Shown piece after piece: positions 51,529 to 61,586 of a stretch of DNA of 64,000 nt. This DNA is from Veillonellaceae bacterium (GTDB taxonomy: Bacteria; Bacillota; Negativicutes; Veillonellales; Veillonellaceae): contig CAAFUR010000033.1 in assembly GCA_900766245.1 (NCBI GenBank), positions 10,838 to 74,837 of the forward strand. The letters run 5' to 3'. Every line of letters begins with the position of its first letter. Position 1 is the stretch's first letter. Under the pieces are notes generated by a model. It did not search any database and had not been told where the DNA came from. It saw only the letters and a list, made by a program, of their open reading frames with translations. The position numbers and the translations under genes were made by a program.

Positions 51529-54500
51529 ATGTTCAAACCTGAGCAAGTGGGTAAGCGTACTCGATATACCTACGCTAAGATCAACGAAGTTCTCGAAATG
51601 CCACATTTGTTAGACGTGCAACGCAAGTCCTATGAGTGGTTTTTAGAGAGCGGTTTACAAGATATTTTTAACGATATTTCTCCGATTAAAGACAATTCAG
51701 GAAAGTTAGCTCTTTCCTTTGAAGGTTTCAGCCTTGGAGAACCAAAATATGACATTAACGAATGCAAAAATCGTGATGCTACGTATGCAGCACCATTGCG
51801 CGTCAATGTTCGTCTCGTTAACAATGATCCAGAAAATCCAGATATTAAAGAACAAGAAGTATTTATGGGCGACTTCCCATTGATGACAGATACAGGAACT
51901 TTCATCATCAATGGTGCGGAACGTGTTATCGTATCCCAATTAGTTCGTTCTCCAGGTGTGTACTACGGTGGCAGTATCGATACCATGGGTAACCGTTTGT
52001 ATGATTCCACAGTGATTCCGAACCGTGGTGCTTGGATCGAGTTAGAAAAAGATGCGAACGACATTGTGTCCGTACGTATCGACCGTAACCGTAAATTACC
52101 AGCTACAGTATTAGTACGTGCATTAGGTTGGGAAACTAACGAATCCATCTTGGAATTATTCTGGAATGGACAAGTGGACGAAAATGGTCATCCTGAATAC
52201 GATGAACGTTTACTTCGTACATTAGAAAAAGACAGCACACAATCCTCTGATGAAGCATTAGTAGAAATCTACAAAAAACTTCGTCCAGGCGAACCACCAA
52301 CTGTGGAAAGTGCTCGTAACTTATTCGATAACTTATTCTTTGACCCTCGTCGCTATGATTTAGCTCGTGTAGGTCGTTATAAATTAAATAAAAAATTAGG
52401 CTGGCGTCAACGCATGTTCGGTCAAACTTTGGCAGAACCAATCGTAGATGAAAATGGCGAAATCATCGTAGAAGCGAATACTTATGTGAACGAAGAAGTT
52501 CTTGATGTAGTGGCTAATAGCGGTGTGTACAGTGGTGATGTAGTACCTGAGTTCTTCGTAGTAAATACAGAAGGTACTGTGGTAAAAGTCATCTGTAACA
52601 ACAGCAACTTGCCATTCAGCCATCGTACAGTAACTCGTGAAGACATGATTGCTAACGTAAGTTACATGATGAACTTAATCGAAAACATTGGTCAAACTGA
52701 TGATATTGACCATTTGGGTAACCGTCGTCTTCGTTGCGTAGGCGAATTGTTACAAAACCAATTCCGTATCGGTTTAACTCGTATGGAACGTGTGGTGAAA
52801 GAACGTATGACAATCCAAGACGTATCTGTTATTACACCACAAGCATTATTGAATATCCGTCCAGTTGTGGCAGCGATCAAAGAATTCTTTGGTTCTTCCC
52901 AGTTGTCTCAGTTCATGGACCAAACTAACCCATTGGGTGAATTGACACATAAACGTCGTCTATCCGCGTTAGGACCTGGTGGTTTATCTCGTGAGCGTGC
53001 AGGCTTCGAAGTTCGTGACGTGCATCATTCCCATTATGGTCGTATGTGTCCAATCGAAACTCCAGAGGGTCCAAACATCGGTTTGATTAACTCCTTGTCT
53101 AACTATGCGAAAGTGAATGAATTTGGTTTCATCGAAGCACCATACCGTAAAATTGAAAAAGTATATGGTACAGGCGAAGATGCTAACAAAGTATTGAAAG
53201 TTCGTGTTACAGACCAAGTTGTATATATGACAGCAGATGAAGAAGAAGGCATGACAATTGCCCAAGCGAACTCTCGCATTGATGAAGAAGGTTACTTCGT
53301 ATCTGAGAATATTGCATGTCGTCGTGGTCATGATGTATTAGAAGTATCTCCAGATAAAGTAGACTACATGGACGTAAGCCCAAAAGAAGTAGTATCTATC
53401 GGTACTGCTATGATTCCATTCTTAGAAAATGATGATGCGAACCGTGCCTTGATGGGTGCGAACATGCAGCGTCAAGCGGTGCCTCTACTTCGTGCACAAG
53501 CACCTTTAGTAGGTACAGGTATGGAATACAAAGCGGCAACAGACTCCGGCGTTTGCGTATTAGCAAAAGAAGCTGGTATCGTTACACGTTGTTGGGGTAA
53601 TGAAGTCCATGTACAACGTGATAATGGTCGTGTAGACGTATATAAAATGAATAAATTCATGCGTTCTAACCAATCTACATGCTTTAACCAAAAACCAATC
53701 GTATACCGTGGTCAATCCGTGGTGAAAGGTCAAGTATTGGCAGATGGTCCAGCTACAGATGGGGGCGAATTAGCATTAGGCTTCAACGTATTGGTAGCGT
53801 TCATGCCTTGGGAAGGTTATAACTACGAGGATGCGATTTTATTAAGTGAAGAACTTTGTAAAGAAGATATCTACACATCCATCCATATCGAAGAGTACGA
53901 ATGTGATGCTCGTGACACGAAATTAGGTGCCGAAGAAATCACTCGTGAATTGCCAAATACTGGTGATGATAACCTTAAAAACTTGGATGAAAATGGTATT
54001 ATCTGTATCGGTGCAGAAGTTAAACCTGGTGATATCTTAGTTGGTAAAGTAACTCCTAAAGGGGAAACTGAATTAACTCCAGAAGAACGCTTATTACGCG
54101 CTATTTTTGGCGACAAAGAACGTGAAGTTCGCGATACTTCCTTGCGTGTACCACATGGTGAAGCAGGTAAGATTGTGGACGTTAAAATCTTCACGCGTGA
54201 AAATGGTGATGAATTACAACCAGGTGTTAATAAAGTAGTTCGTGTATATATTGCGCAAAAACGTAAAATCCACGAAGGCGATAAAATGGCGGGCCGTCAT
54301 GGTAACAAAGGTGTCGTATCTCGCGTTATGCGTCAAGAAGATATGCCATTCTTACCAGATGGTACACCAGTACAAATCGTATTGAACCCATTAGGCGTAC
54401 CGTCTCGTATGAACATCGGACAGGTATTGGAAACGCATTTAGGCTGGGCAGTACAAGGATTAGGTATGCAAATTAAGGCAACTGATCTAAAAATCAAAGA

Positions 54501-55695
54501 AGTACTGAAAGAAGCTAAATTAAACGGTACATATTGGGATGAAATTGATGGCATCAAAGATATCTATGCAGAAATTGAAAGTTTAGAACAAGCCATTGCA
54601 GACCCTACGATTGCTAACTACCTTGAAACAGATAAACAAATTGATAGTCAAAAAGTAGTAGCTTTAGATAAAATTTTACATCGAGCTCAAGAAAAATTTG
54701 AAGATCTTGGTGGAGAAAAACGCTATAACTTCTTATTGGCTGAAGAAAAACGTATCTATGAATTAGGTATTGAAACATTTGATGATGTAGAAGCTGAACG
54801 TCCAGAAATGGAAGCAGCGTTAGAAGAGGAATTGCGTGCAATTCGTCGTGTAGTACATGTGATTGAAACGATTCAACAAGTTCGTGAAAAACGTAGTCAT
54901 TTGCGTACTGAATTGGAAAAATTTGGTTATGACTATGATATGTATGGTATGCCAAAACCTGACGTAGCTGGTATTCATATTGCGACACCAGTATTTGATG
55001 GTGCTCATGAAAGTGATGTGTTCGATACACTTAGCATAGCTGGTCGTGATGATGATGGTAAAACTGTATTATACGATGGCCGTACAGGCGAAAAAATGGA
55101 TAACAAAGTTACCGTTGGTTACGTATACATGCTGAAACTTCACCATCTAGTAGATGATAAAATCCATGCTCGTTCTACTGGTCCGTACTCCCTTGTTACA
55201 CAGCAACCATTGGGTGGTAAAGCTCAATTCGGTGGACAACGTTTCGGTGAGATGGAAGTGTGGGCTCTTGAAGCGTATGGCGCAGCGTATACACTGCAAG
55301 AGTTGTTAACTGTGAAATCTGACGATGTTGTGGGCCGTGTAAAAGCTTACGAAAAAATCGTTAAAGGCGAAAACATTCCTGAACCTGGTGTACCTGAATC
55401 TTTCAAAGTATTGTTGAAAGAATTGCAAAGTATTGGCCTTGACGTAAAAATCTTGAATGAAGATCAAGAAGAAGTTCTTATCAAAGAATTAGATGATGAG
55501 GATGTACCGCGTCATGATGATATTCGTGAAGTGATGGAAGAAGGTACTACAGAAGCGACTACAGAAGGAGAAGCTTCCACAGTAGAAGGAACACCTGACG
55601 GATACATTGTAGAAGAAGAGCCTGTAACAGCAGGTGAAGAAGACGATATTATCAGCCAAATCAGCGGCTATGTAGAATCTTCTGATAATGAGTAA
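51529..55695 (+). CDS. rpoB: RNA polymerase beta subunit
   Basis: A 1388-residue subunit, about 200 longer than in Bacillus. The rifampicin region SSQLSQFMDQTNPLGELTHK and RRLSALGPGG keeps Asp, His and Ser at the main resistance positions, so it looks rifampicin-sensitive. The acidic, Thr/Glu-rich C-terminal tail (about the last 65 residues) is unlike the core and may be lineage-specific. I start at ATG 51529 after GAGGGGTG; an upstream in-frame ATG at 51424 lies in the leader hairpin. The rplKAJL genes that usually precede rpoB are absent. Confidence 0.97.
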   Translation: MFKPEQVGKRTRYTYAKINEVLEMPHLLDVQRKSYEWFLESGLQDIFNDISPIKDNSGKLALSFEGFSLGEPKYDINECKNRDATYAAPLRVNVRLVNNDPENPDIKEQEVFMGDFPLMTDTGTFIINGAERVIVSQLVRSPGVYYGGSIDTMGNRLYDSTVIPNRGAWIELEKDANDIVSVRIDRNRKLPATVLVRALGWETNESILELFWNGQVDENGHPEYDERLLRTLEKDSTQSSDEALVEIYKKLRPGEPPTVESARNLFDNLFFDPRRYDLARVGRYKLNKKLGWRQRMFGQTLAEPIVDENGEIIVEANTYVNEEVLDVVANSGVYSGDVVPEFFVVNTEGTVVKVICNNSNLPFSHRTVTREDMIANVSYMMNLIENIGQTDDIDHLGNRRLRCVGELLQNQFRIGLTRMERVVKERMTIQDVSVITPQALLNIRPVVAAIKEFFGSSQLSQFMDQTNPLGELTHKRRLSALGPGGLSRERAGFEVRDVHHSHYGRMCPIETPEGPNIGLINSLSNYAKVNEFGFIEAPYRKIEKVYGTGEDANKVLKVRVTDQVVYMTADEEEGMTIAQANSRIDEEGYFVSENIACRRGHDVLEVSPDKVDYMDVSPKEVVSIGTAMIPFLENDDANRALMGANMQRQAVPLLRAQAPLVGTGMEYKAATDSGVCVLAKEAGIVTRCWGNEVHVQRDNGRVDVYKMNKFMRSNQSTCFNQKPIVYRGQSVVKGQVLADGPATDGGELALGFNVLVAFMPWEGYNYEDAILLSEELCKEDIYTSIHIEEYECDARDTKLGAEEITRELPNTGDDNLKNLDENGIICIGAEVKPGDILVGKVTPKGETELTPEERLLRAIFGDKEREVRDTSLRVPHGEAGKIVDVKIFTRENGDELQPGVNKVVRVYIAQKRKIHEGDKMAGRHGNKGVVSRVMRQEDMPFLPDGTPVQIVLNPLGVPSRMNIGQVLETHLGWAVQGLGMQIKATDLKIKEVLKEAKLNGTYWDEIDGIKDIYAEIESLEQAIADPTIANYLETDKQIDSQKVVALDKILHRAQEKFEDLGGEKRYNFLLAEEKRIYELGIETFDDVEAERPEMEAALEEELRAIRRVVHVIETIQQVREKRSHLRTELEKFGYDYDMYGMPKPDVAGIHIATPVFDGAHESDVFDTLSIAGRDDDGKTVLYDGRTGEKMDNKVTVGYVYMLKLHHLVDDKIHARSTGPYSLVTQQPLGGKAQFGGQRFGEMEVWALEAYGAAYTLQELLTVKSDDVVGRVKAYEKIVKGENIPEPGVPESFKVLLKELQSIGLDVKILNEDQEEVLIKELDDEDVPRHDDIREVMEEGTTEATTEGEASTVEGTPDGYIVEEEPVTAGEEDDIISQISGYVESSDNE

Positions 55696-55727
55696 GTACC
55701 ACTATCTCGTAAAGGAGGGAGCATACA

Positions 55728-58700
55728 GTGCTAGACGTAAATGAATTTGATTCCATGCGAATCGGTTTAGCTTCACCACAACAAATTTTGGAGTGGTCTC
55801 ATGGAGAAGTTAAAAAACCTGAAACAATTAACTACCGCACCTTAAAACCAGAGCGAGATGGTTTATTCTGTGAGCGCATTTTCGGACCAACAAAGGACTG
55901 GGAATGTCATTGTGGAAAATATAAACGCATCCGTTATAAAGGTGTTGTCTGTGATAAATGTGGTGTAGAAGTTACTCGTGCTAAAGTGCGTCGTGAACGT
56001 ATGGGCCATATTGAATTGGCTACACCAGTGTCTCATATTTGGTATTTCAAGGGTATCCCATCTCGCATGGGATTGATCCTTGACATATCCCCTCGTTCTT
56101 TGGAACGTGTATTATACTTTGCTGCGTATATCGTAGTGGATCCAGGTCAATCTCCATTGTCTAAACAACAATTGTTATTTGAAACTGAATTCCGTGAATA
56201 CGAAGCCATGTTCAATGATGCTGACTATAAAATCGGTGGTAAAAGTGTCATCATTGAAACCATTGCACAACGTCGTGAACGTTTGCAATTAATCAATTCT
56301 GCAAAACACAAAGAAGAAGTGAATGCAGAGCTTGCGGCGAATACAGAAATTCCAGAAGAAGAAAAAGAATACGAAGTATTAACTCGTGAAGAAAAATTAG
56401 AGCTTGGTGCCTTAGAAGAGAATACATTCGTGTGTATCGATATGGGTGCAGAAGCGATTAAAGAATTACTTTGCGAATTAGACTTAGAAGCATTGAATGA
56501 TGAGTTGCGCAGTGAATTAGAAACTGCTACAGGTCAACGTAAAGTTCGTGCCGTTCGCCGTTTAGAAGTAGTAGAAGCATTCCGTCAATCTGGCAATCGC
56601 CCAGAATGGATGATTATGGATGTAGTGCCAGTTATCCCACCTGAATTGCGACCAATGGTGCAATTAGATGGTGGTCGTTTCGCTACCTCTGACTTGAATG
56701 ATTTGTACCGTCGTGTTATCAATCGTAATAACCGATTAAAACGTTTACTGGATTTAGGCGCTCCTGATATTATCGTGCGCAACGAAAAACGTATGCTACA
56801 AGAAGCTGTGGATGCGTTGATTGACAATGGTCGTCGTGGCCGCCCTGTGACAGGTCCTGGCAACCGTCCATTGAAATCCTTATCTGACATGTTAAAAGGT
56901 AAGCAAGGTCGTTTCCGTCAAAACTTGTTGGGTAAACGTGTTGACTATTCCGGCCGTTCCGTTATCGTAGTTGGTCCAGAATTGAAAATGCATCAATGTG
57001 GTCTTCCAAAAGAGATGGCATTGGAATTATTCAAGCCATTCGTTATGAAACGTTTGGTAGAACGTGGACAAGCTAGCAATATTAAAGCCGCAAAACGTCA
57101 AGTAGAGCGTATTGGTGCTGGTGTTTGGGAAGCTTTAGAAGAAGTTATTAAAGAACATCCAGTATTACTAAACCGTGCCCCTACATTGCATAGATTAGGT
57201 ATCCAAGCCTTCGAACCAATCCTTTGGGAAGGCCGTGCTATCAAATTGCATCCATTAGTATGTACAGCTTTCAACGCCGACTTTGACGGTGACCAAATGG
57301 CGTGTCACTTACCATTGTCCGTAGAAGCACAATCGGAAGCACGCACCTTGATGCTTTCATCCCATAACATCTTATCTACAAAAGATGGTAAACCAGTGGC
57401 AGTTCCATCTCAGGATATGATCTTGGGTACATACTACTTAACAGTAGTTCGTAAAGGTACAGAAGATAAAGCGAAACGCTTCGCTAATTATGACGAAGTG
57501 ATGTTGGCATACGATTCCGGTGTCATCGGCTTACAAGATGTTATTTACATTCGTATCGAAGGATATGGTCTAGTTAAAACAACAGCAGGTCGTTTGATTT
57601 TCAATGAAGCTCTATATCCAGAAATCCGTCAATTTGTGAAAGAAGAAGACGGCACATGGTCCTTGGGTAAAGTCATGGATAAGAAAATGGTTGGTAAATT
57701 GGTAGACCAATGTTTCCAAGCATTCGGTAACGAAAAAACAGCAGAATTGCTTGACCGTATCAAATCCTTGGGTTACTCCTTCGCTCGTCGTGCAGGTATG
57801 ACAATCGCTATTGCGGATATCAAAGTACCAGAAGTAAAAGCTGGTATCGTAGAAGAAGCAGATACAGAAGTTAATAAAGTATCCCGTCTATATCGTCGTG
57901 GTTTAATTACAGAAGAAGAACGTTACCGTAAAACAATCGATCTTTGGAATGAAGCTATCGACAATGTAACAGAAGCCATGATGGATAATATGGCGGCTGA
58001 CCAAGACGGTTTCAACCCAGTATATATGATGGCCATCTCCGGTGCCCGTGGTAACAAACAACAGATCCGTCAGTTGGCGGGTATGCGTGGTTTGATGGCG
58101 GACCCATCTGGTCGTATCATCGACTTGCCAATCAAAGCGAACTTTAAAGAAGGTTTGACCGTATTGGATTACTTTACGTCCTCTCATGGTGCTCGTAAGG
58201 GTTTGGCCGATACAGCCCTTCGTACAGCTGACTCCGGTTACTTAACACGTCGTCTTGTTGACGTATCCCAAGACGTAATCGTTCGTGAAGAAGATTGTGA
58301 CGTAGTAGGTATCGACTTAGCTCGTGAAAGAGCTCGCTTAGCACGTAATACAAAAGATGCGTTGACATACTTAAAAGATGATTTAATCGGTCGTGTGTTA
58401 GATCGCGACGTAGTAGACCCTATGACTGGGGAAGTGATTGCTGACGCTGAAAGCATCGTAACAGAAGCAACGATCGAAGCATTAGCAGAATCTCAAGTAA
58501 AATCTATCGCATTACGTGGCGCACAATTGGGTAGTGACAGCGATATCAACCATACTAACATTGTTCAAACTATTGCACTAGGTGAAGTGGACGATACGAT
58601 TCGTACAACATTACGCAACACAATGGTTGAAAATATGTTGGGTAAAGATACTGTGTATCCTGTTATCGATAGTGAAGGTGTAGAAATCTTCCCTGCGCAT

Positions 58701-59972
58701 ACAGCATTGACAGAAGAAGGCATCGAAGCTATCTTGAACTCTGATGTAAAAGAAGTTCAAGTACGCAACAATGAAATTCATGGCATTGAAGTAGAAGCTA
58801 TCGTGGAAGGTACTGGCGTTATCGAACCATTGAAAGATCGTATCGTGGGCCGTACAGCAGCAGAAGAATTAATCAATAAAGAAACTGGTGAAGTTATCGT
58901 TCCATTGAATGGTGAAATCACTGATGAATTAGCTGATGAAGTAGTAAAACATTACGACACGGTGAAAATCCGTTCTGTATTGACTTGTCGTTCTCCATAT
59001 GGCGTATGTATGAAATGTTATGGCCGTGACTTAGGTACTGGTGGACAAGTACAAGTTGGTGAAGCAGTAGGTATTATTGCGGCACAATCCATCGGTGAGC
59101 CAGGTACACAGTTGACAATGCGTACATTCCATACAGGCGGTGTTGCCGGTGACGATATCACACAAGGTTTGCCTCGTGTCGAAGAATTGTTTGAAGCACG
59201 TCGTCCGAAACGTAATGCGATCATTGCAGAAGTAGAAGGTACTGTACGTGTCGTTCCTAACGATAATAAAAAAGGTACCAATACTATCTTCATTACTACA
59301 GCTGAGGGTGAAGAGTTTGATTACTTAATCCCTTACGGATCTCGCATCATTGTAAAAGATGGTGATGTAGTATCTTTAGGTGCGCGTTTAACAGAAGGTT
59401 CCATTAACCCTCATGACATTATGCGTGTCATGGGTACAGAGGCAACACAACGTTACCTAGTATATGAAGTACAAAAAGTATACAAATCTCAAGGTGTAGA
59501 AATTAACGATAAACACATCGAGGTTATCGTTCGTCAAATGTTACATAAAGTGAAAATTGAAGATGCTGGGGATGCAGATGTATTACCAGGAGACTCTATC
59601 GATGTGAATACATTTGAAGATGAAAACCGTCGTTTACGTTTAAATGGTAAAAAAGAAGCCACTGGTGTTCGTACACTATTGGGTATTACCAAAGCAGCCT
59701 TGGCAACAGACAGCTTCTTGTCAGCAGCTTCCTTCCAGGAGACAACTCGTGTTCTTACAGAAGCAGCGATCAAAGGTAAAATTGACCCATTACTTGGCTT
59801 AAAAGAAAATGTTATCATTGGTAAATTAATACCAGCTGGTACAGGGATGAGCCGTTATCGTAAAATTAAGGTAGTAAAACATACACCTGAATTAGAAGAT
59901 TTAGTGGTGGATACAGAAGTTGTTAATGCAGATGTAACAAAAGAAACTACAGAAGTAGAAACAGCAGAATAA
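55728..59972 (+). CDS. rpoC: RNA polymerase beta' subunit
   Basis: A 1414-residue catalytic subunit. The N-terminal zinc site CHCGKYKRIRYKGVVCDKCG and the catalytic magnesium motif NADFDGDQM are present, as are the bridge-helix and trigger-loop regions (GARGNKQQIRQLAGMRG, QSIGEPGTQLTMRTFHTGG). The start is a GTG after AAAGGAGGG, 33 nt after rpoB. The C-terminus is acidic and Thr/Val-rich. A perfect 13-bp terminator follows. Confidence 0.98.
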   Translation: MLDVNEFDSMRIGLASPQQILEWSHGEVKKPETINYRTLKPERDGLFCERIFGPTKDWECHCGKYKRIRYKGVVCDKCGVEVTRAKVRRERMGHIELATPVSHIWYFKGIPSRMGLILDISPRSLERVLYFAAYIVVDPGQSPLSKQQLLFETEFREYEAMFNDADYKIGGKSVIIETIAQRRERLQLINSAKHKEEVNAELAANTEIPEEEKEYEVLTREEKLELGALEENTFVCIDMGAEAIKELLCELDLEALNDELRSELETATGQRKVRAVRRLEVVEAFRQSGNRPEWMIMDVVPVIPPELRPMVQLDGGRFATSDLNDLYRRVINRNNRLKRLLDLGAPDIIVRNEKRMLQEAVDALIDNGRRGRPVTGPGNRPLKSLSDMLKGKQGRFRQNLLGKRVDYSGRSVIVVGPELKMHQCGLPKEMALELFKPFVMKRLVERGQASNIKAAKRQVERIGAGVWEALEEVIKEHPVLLNRAPTLHRLGIQAFEPILWEGRAIKLHPLVCTAFNADFDGDQMACHLPLSVEAQSEARTLMLSSHNILSTKDGKPVAVPSQDMILGTYYLTVVRKGTEDKAKRFANYDEVMLAYDSGVIGLQDVIYIRIEGYGLVKTTAGRLIFNEALYPEIRQFVKEEDGTWSLGKVMDKKMVGKLVDQCFQAFGNEKTAELLDRIKSLGYSFARRAGMTIAIADIKVPEVKAGIVEEADTEVNKVSRLYRRGLITEEERYRKTIDLWNEAIDNVTEAMMDNMAADQDGFNPVYMMAISGARGNKQQIRQLAGMRGLMADPSGRIIDLPIKANFKEGLTVLDYFTSSHGARKGLADTALRTADSGYLTRRLVDVSQDVIVREEDCDVVGIDLARERARLARNTKDALTYLKDDLIGRVLDRDVVDPMTGEVIADAESIVTEATIEALAESQVKSIALRGAQLGSDSDINHTNIVQTIALGEVDDTIRTTLRNTMVENMLGKDTVYPVIDSEGVEIFPAHTALTEEGIEAILNSDVKEVQVRNNEIHGIEVEAIVEGTGVIEPLKDRIVGRTAAEELINKETGEVIVPLNGEITDELADEVVKHYDTVKIRSVLTCRSPYGVCMKCYGRDLGTGGQVQVGEAVGIIAAQSIGEPGTQLTMRTFHTGGVAGDDITQGLPRVEELFEARRPKRNAIIAEVEGTVRVVPNDNKKGTNTIFITTAEGEEFDYLIPYGSRIIVKDGDVVSLGARLTEGSINPHDIMRVMGTEATQRYLVYEVQKVYKSQGVEINDKHIEVIVRQMLHKVKIEDAGDADVLPGDSIDVNTFEDENRRLRLNGKKEATGVRTLLGITKAALATDSFLSAASFQETTRVLTEAAIKGKIDPLLGLKENVIIGKLIPAGTGMSRYRKIKVVKHTPELEDLVVDTEVVNADVTKETTEVETAE

Positions 59973-60021
59973 TATAAGACGGTAAGACGAGCTTAGATAG
60001 CGAGTTAAGATTGTCTAACGA

Positions 60022-60064
60022 AATAACGGATAACAACCTATAAGGGAGTTATCCGTTATTTTTA
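60022..60064 (+). terminator. Strong terminator after rpoC
   Basis: AATAACGGATAAC (60022-60034) and GTTATCCGTTATT (60048-60060) are perfect reverse complements and run into TTTTT. Confidence 0.92.
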
Positions 60065-60264
60065 TAAGGGAATATAGAAAAATACTATATCAATTTTGCA
60101 TAGATAAAATACTGAAAGAAAAATATAGTGCATATACATACAAATAAATAGCTAAAACTGTATAAAAACAAACTAAAATATACAGAAAAATATATATTTG
60201 AACCGCACGGATGCATGTACATATAAAATGCTTTATTGTAGCGATTTATAAGGGATAAAATTGT
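60065..60264. other. A+T-rich spacer between rpoC and the str operon
   Basis: About 200 nt, very A+T-rich with several ATATA runs. It precedes the str promoter. I see no gene or hairpin of note. Confidence 0.5.
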
Positions 60265-60293
60265 TTGACATGGTATATAAAGAATGGTAAACT
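60265..60293 (+). promoter_or_regulatory. Promoter of the str operon
   Basis: TTGACA (60265-60270), a 17-bp spacer and TAAACT (60288-60293), 61 nt before the L7Ae-like gene. Confidence 0.75.
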
Positions 60294-60353
60294 AGTAAAG
60301 TGCTTAAGGGGTAGTGCGCCCTAAAGTAAGTAACGAATGAGAAGGAGACGCAT

Positions 60354-60599
60354 ATGACAATCGATATGCTTTCAAATGCAAATCTCACAATAGGAGCGAA
60401 GCAAACGCGAAAAGCGGTAGGTCGTGATGAAGTAGAGTGTGTATTTGTAGGTCTTGATAGCGATGACCGACTTATCTTGCCGATTCTGGAAATTTGTTTA
60501 GAGCACAATGTGCCTGTAGATCGAAATCACACGATGGAAGAGCTTGGTCATGCTGCTCACATTAAAGTAGGAGCTGCCGCAATCGGCGTGCTTCGCTAG
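60354..60599 (+). CDS. L7Ae/YbxF-like ribosome-associated protein
   Basis: An 81-residue protein of the L7Ae/L30e family that binds kink-turn RNA. The core NLTIGAKQTRKAVGRDEVECVFVGLDSD and the C-terminal LGHAAHIKVGAAAIGVL match the small YbxF-type proteins encoded just before rpsL in Firmicutes. It starts after GAAGGAGACGC and leads the rpsL-rpsG-fusA-tuf operon. Confidence 0.9.
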   Translation: MTIDMLSNANLTIGAKQTRKAVGRDEVECVFVGLDSDDRLILPILEICLEHNVPVDRNHTMEELGHAAHIKVGAAAIGVLR

Positions 60600-60674
60600 T
60601 TTTGGTAATATCCGAACGACATATTATCGAGCGGATCAATTATAAATCTAATTGTTTGGAAAGGAGGTGCCCAC

Positions 60675-61049
60675 ATGCCAACTATTAACCAGTTAGTACG
60701 TAAAGGCCGTAAATCTTTAGTGCGTAAATCTGACTCTCCAGCTTTGAAAGAGTGTCCACAAAAACGTGGTGTTTGTACTCGTGTATACACAGCTACGCCT
60801 AAAAAACCGAACTCCGCGCTTCGTAAAGTTGCCCGTGTTCGTTTGACAAACGGTATTGAAGTAACTGCATACATCCCAGGCATTGGTCACAATTTACAAG
60901 AACACAGCGTTGTACTTATCAGAGGCGGTCGTGTTAAGGATCTTCCTGGTGTGCGTTATCACATCGTTCGTGGTGCATTGGATACAGCTGGCGTACAAAA
61001 TCGTATGCAAAGCCGCTCCAAATATGGCGCGAAACGTGCTAAAAAATAA
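60675..61049 (+). CDS. rpsL: 30S ribosomal protein S12
   Basis: A 124-residue S12 protein at the decoding centre. TPKKPNSALRKVARVRL contains the two lysines (K43, K44) at the streptomycin-resistance positions in wild-type form. AAGGAGG precedes the ATG. It is followed by rpsG in the normal str-operon order. Confidence 0.98.
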   Translation: MPTINQLVRKGRKSLVRKSDSPALKECPQKRGVCTRVYTATPKKPNSALRKVARVRLTNGIEVTAYIPGIGHNLQEHSVVLIRGGRVKDLPGVRYHIVRGALDTAGVQNRMQSRSKYGAKRAKK

Positions 61050-61095
61050 TTTAGCATAAGATTAGAGAACACACATCGTTAAAGGAGGAATTGAC

Positions 61096-61566
61096 ATGCC
61101 AAGAAAAGGCCCTGTTGTGAAACGCGATGTACTACCAGATCCGGTGTACAATAGCAAATTAGTAACACGTTTCATTAACAAAGTAATGTACGATGGCAAA
61201 AAAGGCATTGCTGAATCCATCGTATATGATGCATTTGAAATTATTCGTTCCAAAATGGGTCAAGACCCTATGGAAGTTTTTGATCAGGCTTTAAAAAATG
61301 TAATGCCTGTATTAGAAGTACGTGCTCGCCGTATCGGTGGTGCTAACTACCAAGTGCCGGTTGAAGTTCGTGCTGACCGCCGTTTATCTCTAGGTATTCG
61401 CTGGATGGTAAACTATGCTCGTCTTCGTGGTGAACGCACTATGAAAGAACGTTTGGCAGGCGAATTAATGGACGCGTTCAATAATACTGGCGCAGCTATT
61501 AAGAAAAAAGAAGATACTCATAAAATGGCAGAAGCTAACAAAGCATTTGCACATTACAAATGGTAA
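61096..61566 (+). CDS. rpsG: 30S ribosomal protein S7
   Basis: A 156-residue primary 16S rRNA-binding protein. The start MPRKGPVVKRDVLPDPVYNS and the segment RRIGGANYQVPVEVRADRR are typical. AAGGAGG precedes the ATG. It is 20 nt before fusA. Confidence 0.98.
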   Translation: MPRKGPVVKRDVLPDPVYNSKLVTRFINKVMYDGKKGIAESIVYDAFEIIRSKMGQDPMEVFDQALKNVMPVLEVRARRIGGANYQVPVEVRADRRLSLGIRWMVNYARLRGERTMKERLAGELMDAFNNTGAAIKKKEDTHKMAEANKAFAHYKW

Positions 61567-61586
61567 TTAGTTAAGGAGATATACAA

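Noticed and set aside
53871..54194. Antisense frame inside rpoB
   Set aside because: Codon-bias shadow within a highly conserved gene.
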